The notes under the pieces: model-generated
Seen by the model: only the letters and a program-made list of their open reading frames with translations
The model's database searches: none
What the model was told of the DNA's origin: nothing
Made by a program: the position numbers and the translations under genes
DNA from: Fibrobacteria bacterium
GTDB lineage: Bacteria > Fibrobacterota > Fibrobacteria > UBA11236
Length of the DNA: 64,000 bases
Assembly: GCA_017881725.1 (NCBI GenBank)
Contig: JADGQO010000235.1
Location: forward strand, 1 to 64,000
Direction of reading: 5' to 3'
Part shown: in pieces, positions 40,328 to 49,306 of the stretch
Layout of the letters: the number at the start of each line of letters is the position of its first letter
Position numbering within the stretch: the first letter of the stretch is position 1

Positions 40328-42049
40328 TCAGTACAGTTTGGCCGAACCGGTCATGATGAAATGCTCAACGATGGGGCCTAAGGCCAGGGCCGGCAAGAAA
40401 GTCAAGCCGCCCACGATGACGATGGTGCCCACGAGCAAAAGCGTGAAAGTCGCGCCGGAAACCGGAAAGGATCCGACACTGGTGGGAGCGATTTTTTTGC
40501 CGACCAGATTGCCGGCCAAGGCCATCATCGGGATAATCATCCAGAAGCGTCCCAGGAACATGGCGATGCCCAAGGCCACATCCCACCACGGCGCGTTGGC
40601 GGTCAACCCCGCGAAAGCGCTGCCGTTATTGCCCGTTCCGGAACTGAAGGCGTAGAGGATTTCCGTAAGCCCATGCGGTCCTCCGTTATTCAAGCCCGCC
40701 TGCGCCGTCTGGCTCACCGCGCCCCAGGCCGTGAAACCCAGTATGGTGAAGGCGCCGACCAAGGTATACAGCACGGCCATCTTCACGTCATAGGCCTCGA
40801 TTTTTTTGCCCAGGTATTCCGGCGTGCGGCCCACCATGAGTCCGGCGATAAACACCGAAATCACCACGAAGATGAGGATGGCATACAGGCCCGCGCCCAC
40901 GCCGCCGAAAATCATTTCTCCCAATTCGATATTGAAAAGCGGTACCAAGCCGCCCAGGGGCGTGAAGGAATCGTGCATGGAATTGACGGCGCCGCAGGAA
41001 GCGTCCGTAGTGATGGTGGCGAACAAAGCGGAATTGAAAACGCCGAAGCGCACTTCCTTGCCCTCCATATTGCCGTCCGCCGCGCGGATGCCCATCTCGC
41101 CGAACAGATGGCTGGGATGGCTTTCCGCCCACCAGCAAACCAAAGCTCCGGCCACGAACAAAATGACCATGGCCGACCACACGGACCAGCCATGCTTTTG
41201 ATTCTTGACCATCTTGCCCAGGTAGTAGGTCAGCGCGCTGCCGATGGAAAAGATGGAAATCATCTGGATGAAATTGGCGAGCGGCGTGGGATTCTCAAAG
41301 GGATGGGCCGCGTTGGCGTTTAGAAAGCCGCCGCCGTTGGTGCCCAGCATCTTGATGGCTATCTGCGAAGCGATGGGCCCTTGCGCGATGGTCTGCGCGA
41401 AACCGTCCGGACCCGTAACCGCCGTGTAACCCTGGAAGTTCTGGGGAATGCCCTGAAACACCAGGAATAGCGCGTAGACGACACAAATGGGGAGGAGCAC
41501 GTAAAGCGTAACGCGTGTCAGGTCGACCCAGAAATTCCCCAGCGTTTTGGAGGTAGCGCGCGCGATACCCCGGACCAGGGCCGCGGCCATGGCGATGCCG
41601 ACGGCGGCGGACCAGAAGTTATGGCTGGCCAATCCCACCATCTGCGAGAAATAGGAACAGGTGCTTTCTCCGGCATAGCTTTGCCAATTGGTATTGGTGG
41701 TAAAGCTCATGGCCGTATTGAAAGCCAGATGCGGCGCCAGCCCCGCGAACTTCTGCGGATTGAGCGGCAAATAGTATTGCAAGCGCAACACGGCGTAGGT
41801 GAACAGGCACGTGACCAGGCTGAATACCAGCATGGAGCCGGTATAGGCCAGCCAACCCTGTTCGGACTTGGCCTCGATGCCGAGGAGCCGGTAAAACAGG
41901 CGTTCGATAGGCCCGAACACGGCGCCGAGGAAAGGCTTTTCGCCCGGGGTCAAAACTTTGTACAGGTGGATTCCCAAGGGCTTGGTGATGAGGAACAGCA
42001 CCCCCAGGAAAAGAATCAATTGTAGCCATCCCAGTAAGTTCATCGGCAA
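40328..42049 (-). CDS. kdpA: K+-transporting ATPase subunit A
   Basis: [56 protein letters not shown]. Confidence 0.98.
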   Translation of the reverse strand: MPMNLLGWLQLILFLGVLFLITKPLGIHLYKVLTPGEKPFLGAVFGPIERLFYRLLGIEAKSEQGWLAYTGSMLVFSLVTCLFTYAVLRLQYYLPLNPQKFAGLAPHLAFNTAMSFTTNTNWQSYAGESTCSYFSQMVGLASHNFWSAAVGIAMAAALVRGIARATSKTLGNFWVDLTRVTLYVLLPICVVYALFLVFQGIPQNFQGYTAVTGPDGFAQTIAQGPIASQIAIKMLGTNGGGFLNANAAHPFENPTPLANFIQMISIFSIGSALTYYLGKMVKNQKHGWSVWSAMVILFVAGALVCWWAESHPSHLFGEMGIRAADGNMEGKEVRFGVFNSALFATITTDASCGAVNSMHDSFTPLGGLVPLFNIELGEMIFGGVGAGLYAILIFVVISVFIAGLMVGRTPEYLGKKIEAYDVKMAVLYTLVGAFTILGFTAWGAVSQTAQAGLNNGGPHGLTEILYAFSSGTGNNGSAFAGLTANAPWWDVALGIAMFLGRFWMIIPMMALAGNLVGKKIAPTSVGSFPVSGATFTLLLVGTIVIVGGLTFLPALALGPIVEHFIMTGSAKLY

Positions 42050-42054
42050 TCTCC

Positions 42055-42138
42055 TTAAAACCGATCCGGTCGGAAAAGTGTGTAAACCAAATAGCCGACC
42101 AGCCCCAAGCCGATCAGGCCCATGATCAGATTTTCCAT
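42055..42138 (-). CDS. kdpF: K+-transporting ATPase subunit F
   Basis: 27-aa ORF MENLIMGLIGLGLVGYLVYTLFRPDRF immediately upstream of kdpA; KdpF-like GYLxYxLxRPxxF. Below ORF-track size cutoff. Confidence 0.88.
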   Translation of the reverse strand: MENLIMGLIGLGLVGYLVYTLFRPDRF

Positions 42139-42248
42139 TATTCTTCCCTCCCGGCGGACTTGCCCTGCCCGAAGGTGAAAGCCTTCAAGGCGTAAATCGA
42201 AGCCGCGAACAATCCGATTTGCAACGCGACGAATATGCAGTCAGTCAT
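42138..42248 (-). CDS. 36-aa single-pass membrane microprotein, coupled to histidine kinase and kdpF
   Basis: MTDCIFVALQIGLFAASIYALKAFTFGQGKSAGREE; ATG overlaps the upstream TGA (ATGA), its TAA overlaps the kdpF ATG (TAATG). Confidence 0.65.
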   Translation of the reverse strand: MTDCIFVALQIGLFAASIYALKAFTFGQGKSAGREE

Positions 42249-44107
42249 GTTTTCTCCCTTTCCGAAATTTCCGTTTTCCCTGGGTCGCCGTTTCCGGCAC
42301 GGCGCAAAGTGAAGGAGAAGACGCTCCCCTCCCCCACCTTGCTTTCCACGGCGATGGTTCCCCCATGCGCCTCCACCACTTCCTTGGCAATGGCCAATCC
42401 CAATCCCGCGCCGCCCGTTTCCTTATCATGGGCGCCCCGGTAAAACCGTTCGAACACTTTGGGCAAATCCGCCGTCGGGATGCCCGACCCGGTATCGGCC
42501 ACATGGAAACGCACGAAGTCCCCATCGGCTTCCGCCGTAACTTTCACGTTACCCCCGGCGTTCGTGTACTTGAGGGCGTTGGACAAGAGGTTTCCCAGGA
42601 TCAAATGCACGCGCGCCGGATCGGCTTGCACATCGGGCAAATCCGGCGGTACTTCGGTTTCCAGATGCAACCCTTTCTCCTGGAAGCCATGGCCGATACC
42701 TTCCACGGAATGCAGGACCAGTTCCTCGGCCCGCACGTTACGCATTTCCATCTTCAGGTTACCGGATCGGATCCGTCCGATGTCCATCAGGCCCTCGATG
42801 ATACGATGCAGATGCTCCGCGTCCTCGCGGGCGGCCATGAGCAGTTCCGCCTGACGTCCATTAAGATCTCCGACCTTTTCATCCATCAGCAAATGCACCG
42901 CCATGCGCACGGACGTGAGGCGCGTTTTCAATTCATGCGATACCGTGGACAGCAAATCGCTTTTGCTTTCGTCCAGGCGGCGCAACTCGGTGACGTCGGC
43001 GAGCACCACGGTGACGCCGTAAAACTGCCGGTGTTCCTCCAAAATCGGAATGGCATGGGGAAGGAAAAACCGTTCTTCCCCGTCTCGGAATACCTGCACG
43101 GCCGAGGCGTAGCTGGCGGGGCTGACCGGTTTCACGTCGCGGCTGACCTGCACGAAAAGGTCCCGCAGCCAATCCATTCCCAAGCCGTCCGCGCGGGTAC
43201 CGGGCTTAATGCCGAACAGCGTTTGCGCCGGCGCATTGGACATTTCCACCGTGCCGTCGATTCCGAATACCGCCACCGCGTCGGGTAGGCTATTGATGGC
43301 CATTTGCGTGGCCCTTTGGCTCAACGCCAACTTGGCGCGATCCGTGCGGCGGAACTCTCGCAAGCGCAAAACCATGGCGTTGAAGGCCGCAGCCAGTTGC
43401 CCCAACTCGTCCGAGGATCGGACTTCCAACGACAAATCCAGGTTGCCGCGTTCGATTTCCTGCGCCGACAACAGCAAGGATCGGATGGGATGCAACACCA
43501 GTTTTCCCGTGACGAAGAGAAGTAAAAGCGTCAGTAATCCGCCCGAAATCAAAATCACGACGAAGGACCTGCGCGCCGAGGCCGCCTGTGCCCGCACCTG
43601 ACCGTTTTCGGAAATGATGTTCGCCGCGTTCAAATCCGCGATCCGCCGGGTCAACCCCTCCAAACTCCGGAAGGGAACCATGACCTCGCGGCGATAGAGT
43701 ACGCGCCGTTCTGCCAAAGACGCTTTCGAAGTCAAGATCCGGAAATAGGTTCCTTTAAATCCGGACCACGCCGCGCTCAGGCTATCAGTCAGTTCCTTTT
43801 CCCCCGGAACCGTGATGTTTCCCTGCTGGAAGCGCAAAAACTCTTCGAACGTTCGCGCCATCCGGCCCGCTTGTTCCGAATCCACGGGCGCGTTTTCCCA
43901 CAGCGAAACCCCTAGGAGTTGATCCATCTCCTCCGCCGCCTGCCGCATTTCCTGGCAGGCATGGATGGTTTCCAGATTCTCGTGGAAGATTTTCTCGAAG
44001 GTGGAAGAAACGTTATTGATGATGGCCATGCTCAGTCCCGCCACCAGAACCAACAGGATGAATAGCCCACCGAACGCGAGGAATAGTTTTTGCCGCAGTC
44101 CCAACAT
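42245..44107 (-). CDS. Membrane histidine kinase (TM-periplasmic-TM-HAMP-PAS-HisKA-HATPase)
   Basis: LVLHPIRSLLLSAQEIERGNLDLSLEVRSSDELGQLAAAFNAM HAMP; STVSHELKTRLTS H-box; GNLLSNALKYTNAGGNVKV; DTGSGIPTADLPKVFERFY; ATG 44107 preferred over TTG 44125. Confidence 0.94.
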   Translation of the reverse strand: MLGLRQKLFLAFGGLFILLVLVAGLSMAIINNVSSTFEKIFHENLETIHACQEMRQAAEEMDQLLGVSLWENAPVDSEQAGRMARTFEEFLRFQQGNITVPGEKELTDSLSAAWSGFKGTYFRILTSKASLAERRVLYRREVMVPFRSLEGLTRRIADLNAANIISENGQVRAQAASARRSFVVILISGGLLTLLLLFVTGKLVLHPIRSLLLSAQEIERGNLDLSLEVRSSDELGQLAAAFNAMVLRLREFRRTDRAKLALSQRATQMAINSLPDAVAVFGIDGTVEMSNAPAQTLFGIKPGTRADGLGMDWLRDLFVQVSRDVKPVSPASYASAVQVFRDGEERFFLPHAIPILEEHRQFYGVTVVLADVTELRRLDESKSDLLSTVSHELKTRLTSVRMAVHLLMDEKVGDLNGRQAELLMAAREDAEHLHRIIEGLMDIGRIRSGNLKMEMRNVRAEELVLHSVEGIGHGFQEKGLHLETEVPPDLPDVQADPARVHLILGNLLSNALKYTNAGGNVKVTAEADGDFVRFHVADTGSGIPTADLPKVFERFYRGAHDKETGGAGLGLAIAKEVVEAHGGTIAVESKVGEGSVFSFTLRRAGNGDPGKTEISEREKT

Positions 44108-44120
44108 GTTCACGAATCTA

Positions 44121-44137
44121 TGCAATCATGATGCCAA
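44121..44137 (-). promoter_or_regulatory. Candidate sigma54 (-24/-12) promoter upstream of the kinase-kdpFABC genes
   Basis: Minus strand TTGGCATCATGATTGCA: GG-N10-GC spacing, matching TGGCAy-N5-TTGCw. Confidence 0.5.
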
Positions 44138-44312
44138 CGCCTAAGCTTCCCTTCGACCCAATAAGCTTCGTAATTAGCGTTGAATGCGCGGATGAAAACC
44201 CGTCCTCAGCGGCAACCTTGCAGAATGCAATATGCCGAAATAATTGCCGTGCAAGACGCAAGGCGAAGTCGGCGGGATTAGGGTCGTTGGAAGGGATTGT
44301 CCCCGACCATTA

Positions 44313-45695
44313 TCAAATGCCGTATTTTTTGCGGCGACGCCATAGGGTGGCGGCATCGATACCCAAAGTCCGCGCCGCCTCGTCGAGCGATTTGGCCGCG
44401 GCCAGCACCTGCCGGATATGCGCTTCTTCCACGCGATCCAGGGAGACGGCATCACCGATTTGAACGCGACCGCCCACGGCAGACTGTTTTAGTCCCAATT
44501 CGGCCGGGCCGATTTCGGATCCGCGCCCCACGATGGTGGCCCGTTCCACGACATTGCGCAATTCCCTCAGGTTGCCAGGCCAGGCATGATCTTGAATCGC
44601 GAGAATGGCTTCGGCCGTGAAGCCTTGGAATTGGCGATGATTGCGATGCGAGTAAAAGGCCAGAAACCTTTGCGCCAAAAGCAAAATGTCTTCGCGCCGG
44701 GCCCGCAAGGGCGGCAATTCGATTTGCACGACGTTCAACCGGAAAAATAAATCCTCCCGGAATTTTCCCGCCTTAACTAATCCTTCTAAATCCAAGTTGG
44801 AAGCCGCGACCAGGCGGATATCGGCTTTGCGTGTCAAGCCCTCCCCCACCCGCTCATACTCCCGATCCTGAAGGAAGCGCAACAGTTTGGGCTGCACGGC
44901 CAACGGCAAATCACCGATTTCATCTAGGAACAAAGTGCCGCCCTCATGGGCCGCGATACGGCCGGAATAATCGCGCAACGCCCCGGTGAACGCGCCCCGC
45001 ACATGGCCGAACAATTCGCTTTCCAAAAGCTCCTGCGACAAGGACGGACAGGAGATGACTCCGAACGGCTTGCCCGCGCGCGCGCTCCACGCATGGATGA
45101 AACGCGCCATCACGCTTTTTCCCGTTCCGCTTTCGCCACGCAAAAGCACCGCCGCTTCCGACTCGGCCACTTGCCGCGCCAAGGTCAACGCCGCTTGCAT
45201 TACGGGGCTGGCGCTGTCCAAATCGGTGCCGGGCTCAGAACCTTCCCGGCTTTCGCTCCCGATCGCGCGCAACTTGGCCGACGCCCGCTTGGCCTCGAGT
45301 ACCCGCGAAGTCAGCGCATGCACTTGCGCGGGCGTAAAGGGTTTGGGCAGATAATCCACGGCTCCCAAGCGCATGGCCGTCACGGCGGTCTCCACCGTCG
45401 CATATGCGGTGATGATCACGATTTTGATCCACGGATTCAAAGCGATGAATTCCGGGATGAACGCCATGCCCTGCGTCGTCCCTAACCGCAGATCGAGAAA
45501 AACCAAATCGAAAGGCCGCAGCGCCGCTTGCGTCAGGCCGTCCGCGCCGTTGCTCACCGCCATAACCGAGTGGCCATCCAACTCCAGCGCCATGGACAAA
45601 GTCTTGCGGATATTCACCTCGTCGTCGACGATTAAGATGCGCAAGCCATCGGCGTTGGGACGGGCAAACCCAGCCTTGAGAGCGGTATCCGGCAT
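44313..45695 (-). CDS. NtrC-family sigma54-dependent response regulator (REC-AAA+-Fis HTH)
   Basis: ILIVDDEVNIRKTLSMALELDG; GESGTGKSVMARFIHAWS; GHVRGAFTGALRDYSGRIAAHEGGTLFLDEIGDLP (intact GAFTGA); C-terminal AARTLGIDAATLWRRRKKYGI. Confidence 0.96.
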   Translation of the reverse strand: MPDTALKAGFARPNADGLRILIVDDEVNIRKTLSMALELDGHSVMAVSNGADGLTQAALRPFDLVFLDLRLGTTQGMAFIPEFIALNPWIKIVIITAYATVETAVTAMRLGAVDYLPKPFTPAQVHALTSRVLEAKRASAKLRAIGSESREGSEPGTDLDSASPVMQAALTLARQVAESEAAVLLRGESGTGKSVMARFIHAWSARAGKPFGVISCPSLSQELLESELFGHVRGAFTGALRDYSGRIAAHEGGTLFLDEIGDLPLAVQPKLLRFLQDREYERVGEGLTRKADIRLVAASNLDLEGLVKAGKFREDLFFRLNVVQIELPPLRARREDILLLAQRFLAFYSHRNHRQFQGFTAEAILAIQDHAWPGNLRELRNVVERATIVGRGSEIGPAELGLKQSAVGGRVQIGDAVSLDRVEEAHIRQVLAAAKSLDEAARTLGIDAATLWRRRKKYGI

Positions 45696-45746
45696 AGGCC
45701 TAATTATAATTCCAATCGATTCCGATTCACTTTCTAATTTCCTCCC

Positions 45747-46214
45747 ATGCCGAAATTATTCGAAGGTCCCGCGGAGTCAGGCGTCCGGTACAAGCCCGAC
45801 TCCCTGCGCGTCATTATCCTTGGCCTGGTGGTCTTCACCATTTATGGCGGCGCCATCGCCATGGCGGTTTATTCAGGCTACCTGACCATGGGCGCCATGT
45901 ATTCGACCGGTTCCATTCCCGTGCTCCCTTGGTTGTTTGCATTCTTCCTGGTGATTTCCGGATGCCTGTCCTTGATTTACAGTTTTTTCCTGCGACCCAG
46001 GGAAGCGCGCGTCGCCGCAGACGAGATGGCGATTTTTTGGTGGAACGGAAAATTCAAATCCATGCGCCGTGAGGAAATGGAGTCGATCACGATTACCAAC
46101 CGAAGCGTGGTTTTGAAAGGCAAAGGCCGAACCGTAAAAGTGAATGCGATTTTTGCCGATTGGGACGATCTGCGGCGGCGGCTTTCCGAATGGAAACCGG
46201 CCGGAGGACGCTGA
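45747..46214 (+). CDS. Two-TM membrane protein of unknown function with PH-like C-terminal region
   Basis: Two hydrophobic helices then AADEMAIFWWNGKFKSMRREEMESITITNRSVVLKGKG. Confidence 0.65.
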   Translation: MPKLFEGPAESGVRYKPDSLRVIILGLVVFTIYGGAIAMAVYSGYLTMGAMYSTGSIPVLPWLFAFFLVISGCLSLIYSFFLRPREARVAADEMAIFWWNGKFKSMRREEMESITITNRSVVLKGKGRTVKVNAIFADWDDLRRRLSEWKPAGGR

Positions 46215-46726
46215 TGCACATTTTCACCAAGACCGTAAAATCGAAATTCGGATCCTTGCATTTGGGCGTCACGGAAAATACCGTCGTCTCCCTCACCTGG
46301 TCGCCCCAGAAATTGGCGAGCCAGAATTTGGCGAGCCAGGGCTTGGCCACGCTACTTCCGGACGCTGACTTTCAAGATAAGGAAAACGGCTTGCTGATCG
46401 AGGCCGCCGGACAATTGGAGGAATACCTGGCGGGAAAACGCAAATCCTTCCGTCTCCACTTCGGATCCCAAGGCACTCCGTTCCAGGAAAGGGTATGGTC
46501 GGAACTGGCGAAAATCCCCTATGGCGCGCAAATCAGCTATCGGGCATTGGCGGAAAGCCTAGGTAACCCAGCCGCTACCCGGGCGGTCGGATCGGCCAAC
46601 GGAAAAAATCCTTTGTGCATCTTCGTCCCCTGCCACCGCGTCGTGCGCGCGAGCGGGTCACCGGGAGGTTACTCCGGCGGCGAGGCCGTCAAAATCGGAT
46701 TGCTCGAACTCGAAGCAGGGCACTGA
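46214..46726 (+). CDS. ogt: Methylated-DNA--[protein]-cysteine S-methyltransferase
   Basis: GTPFQERVWSELAKIPYGAQISYRALAESLGNPAATRAVGSANGKNPLCIFVPCHRVVRASGSPGGYSGG (PCHRV active site). Confidence 0.96.
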   Translation: MHIFTKTVKSKFGSLHLGVTENTVVSLTWSPQKLASQNLASQGLATLLPDADFQDKENGLLIEAAGQLEEYLAGKRKSFRLHFGSQGTPFQERVWSELAKIPYGAQISYRALAESLGNPAATRAVGSANGKNPLCIFVPCHRVVRASGSPGGYSGGEAVKIGLLELEAGH

Positions 46727-46973
46727 AAATCTGGTCGCCATCTTTTTCAGAAAAATCAGGCTGGGTGCGCGGGCTTTTTCAACACCCTGTTAAACCATAA
46801 TCCTCAACCGTGCGTTTTCAATGCCCGGTTAAAGCCCGCGAAAAGTGCTGCGCACGCCCCAAATCCCATTCCATTCCGGGTTTATAAAATTACTTTTTGA
46901 TCTCATTCACCCGTTTCAGATCTCGATATCGCAATATCGTACTGAATCGCCGCGACGGCGGAAGGAAAACAGG

Positions 46974-47780
46974 ATGGACGAGTTCGATCGAATCCAATGC
47001 CGATGGTGCGGGGCGCAAAGCGCCGATCCCAAACAATGTCCCACTTGCGGCGCGCCGCTCAATACTGCGGACCTCGTGAGCGAGTCCGGCTGGCGCGAGG
47101 CCCCACGGCTGCGCGACATGTCCGAATTCCGTTTCGGAAATTGTTCCTGCCAAGTCGAAGGCGACATCGTACCCGTGGTGGAGACGACGCTGGCCGCCGG
47201 TGAAGGCGTCTATTTCGAACATCATGCCATGCTTTGGAAACAGGACACGGTTCCCATGTCCTTATATCCCATCACCGGGCCCAAACGATCCCTGCTCGGC
47301 CTTCCGCACCTGGTCACCTTGGCGCGCGGACCCGGACGCATCGCCTTCTCCCGCGACGCTACCGGGGAAATCATCGTGTTGCCCATGGCTGCGGGCATTG
47401 AATTGGACGTGCGCGAACACGCCTTCCTCCTGGCTTCCGAGTCCATCGCCTACTCCTACGTGCGCGTCAAGGGGCTAGCCAACATCTTGCACGGCGGAAA
47501 CGGGATGTGGATGGATCGGTTCACGGCCAAGAAATCACCAGGTTTATTGGTGCTCCATGGATTCGGCAACGTCTTTGTGCGCACCTTGGCATCGGGCGAG
47601 TCCATTCAATTAGAACCCGGTTCCATGCTCTTCAAGGACGCGACCGTGCAAATGGCCGCGGAAAAGATCAAATTGTCCACGGGATTCCTAGGTGGCACGT
47701 CGATGAATCTCGCGCGCATGACCGGACCCGGCCGCATCGGCATCCAATCCATGTACCACCACCACGCTTCGGATGAGTGA
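46974..47780 (+). CDS. AIM24/TIGR00266 family protein with N-terminal zinc ribbon
   Basis: CRWCGAQSADPKQCPTCGAPLN ribbon; LAAGEGVYFEHHAMLWKQDTV...GPGRIAFSRDATGEIIVLPMAAG; ...MTGPGRIGIQSMY. Confidence 0.82.
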   Translation: MDEFDRIQCRWCGAQSADPKQCPTCGAPLNTADLVSESGWREAPRLRDMSEFRFGNCSCQVEGDIVPVVETTLAAGEGVYFEHHAMLWKQDTVPMSLYPITGPKRSLLGLPHLVTLARGPGRIAFSRDATGEIIVLPMAAGIELDVREHAFLLASESIAYSYVRVKGLANILHGGNGMWMDRFTAKKSPGLLVLHGFGNVFVRTLASGESIQLEPGSMLFKDATVQMAAEKIKLSTGFLGGTSMNLARMTGPGRIGIQSMYHHHASDE

Positions 47781-47789
47781 GGGGGCAAC

Positions 47790-48665
47790 ATGAGCGCCTA
47801 CACTTGCCCCTTCTGCGATTCCCAATCCGACGGCGCGGGATCCGGCTGCCCATTCTGCGGCGCGCCCGTCAACATCACATTGAGGCGAACGGCTTCGGGG
47901 TGGCTGGAAATGCCCCCCATGGCCGACATGACGCGCATCCAGTGCGGGCAATCCTCAGTGCAAATCGAAGGTGCCTATGTCCCCGTGGCCGATTTTAAAT
48001 TGGCGGACGGCGACGGAGTCTATTTCGCCCACCATGAATTATTGTGGAAAGACCAAGGCGTATCCGTGCAATTGTCCAGTTTGAAAGGCGGCTGGAAGCG
48101 TTTGATGGCGGGCCTTCCGCTGCGCATGCTTACCGCGACCGGTCCGGGCCGCATCGCTTTTTCCCGCGACGCGGCGGGAGAAACCCTGGCCATTCCCTTG
48201 CGCCCCGGCCACACGGTGGACGTGCGCGAAAATATTTTCATGGTCGCCACGCGCGCGGTGCAGTACGACTTTTTCGACAGCCAGGTTTGGTTCCAAACCA
48301 AGGACGGCGACGAGACCGAAACCCATTATCCGGCGGGTTGGCTGTTGGATCGTTTTTCGGCGTCCGGGGAGCCGGGACTGCTCCTGATTCACGCCCACGG
48401 CAACGCGTTCCAGCGGGTGCTGGCGCAGGGCGAATCCATCCTGGTCAAGCCCTCGGGCTTCCTATTCAAGGATACGACCGTGAAAATGTCGCTGCATTTC
48501 GAGCGCCCGTCCAAAGGCTTCACCATCTGGCGTTGGGGCGAAAGATATTTGTGGCTTCGGCTTACCGGTCCCGGCAAAGTCGCCGTACAATCGGCTTATG
48601 GCCATACCCACGATCCCGGAGGGCGCGTGGTGGGTTGTTCGTCCGCGACGGAACGGCAATGGTGA
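47790..48665 (+). CDS. Second AIM24/TIGR00266 family protein with N-terminal zinc ribbon (tandem paralogue)
   Basis: CPFCDSQSDGAGSGCPFCGAPVN; same GPGRIAFSRDAAGET and TGPGKVAVQSAYG motifs. Confidence 0.82.
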   Translation: MSAYTCPFCDSQSDGAGSGCPFCGAPVNITLRRTASGWLEMPPMADMTRIQCGQSSVQIEGAYVPVADFKLADGDGVYFAHHELLWKDQGVSVQLSSLKGGWKRLMAGLPLRMLTATGPGRIAFSRDAAGETLAIPLRPGHTVDVRENIFMVATRAVQYDFFDSQVWFQTKDGDETETHYPAGWLLDRFSASGEPGLLLIHAHGNAFQRVLAQGESILVKPSGFLFKDTTVKMSLHFERPSKGFTIWRWGERYLWLRLTGPGKVAVQSAYGHTHDPGGRVVGCSSATERQW

Positions 48666-48722
48666 CGCTTCGGCTCTACAATCCCTACATTGAAGCGGAA
48701 CCTTTCCCAGGAGCCGCCCGCC

Positions 48723-49262
48723 ATGGCCAACCCATCCACCTTACACCGCTTTCAAATCGATTTTTCCGACATCGATCGGGGCGTCTATAAGGCTTTTGAT
48801 CTGCGCTTGGCCAAGCATCCTTCGGAATCGCACGCCTATCTGCTCACGCGTCTCATGGCCTACCTTTTGAACGATCGCGAATACCTGGAATTCCCCCCCG
48901 GCGGGCTTTCCGATCCCGACTCCCCCGGTATCAGCGCCGTTACCCCCAACGGAGAAATCCTGCTGTGGGTGGAAATCGGGAATCCCAGCGCGCGCAAGCT
49001 GCACAAGGCCTCCAAGGCCGCGCGCCATGTCAAAGTCTATACCTACAAGGACACCGGTCCCTTTTTACAAGAAATCCGCGAAAACAAAGTCCATCGCGCT
49101 GAAACCATCGAAATTTTTTCCATCGACGTGAAGTTCTTGGATCAGGTCGCCGCGCATATTGAACGCGGCAACAAATGGGGCATTCTGCATCAGGACGGTT
49201 CCTTGACCGTCAGCATCGGATCTTGGAGCGAATCCACCGAGATGATGAAGCACACGGTTTAA
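48723..49262 (+). CDS. yaeQ: YaeQ family protein
   Basis: HRFQIDFSDIDRGVYKAFDLRLAKHPSESHAYLLTRLMAYLLNDREYLEFPPGGLSDPDSPGI. Confidence 0.9.
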   Translation: MANPSTLHRFQIDFSDIDRGVYKAFDLRLAKHPSESHAYLLTRLMAYLLNDREYLEFPPGGLSDPDSPGISAVTPNGEILLWVEIGNPSARKLHKASKAARHVKVYTYKDTGPFLQEIRENKVHRAETIEIFSIDVKFLDQVAAHIERGNKWGILHQDGSLTVSIGSWSESTEMMKHTV

Positions 49263-49306
49263 CCCGTGCGCGGATCGGCAGGAAGCGCGCCCCGCCTGGG
49301 CACCAG

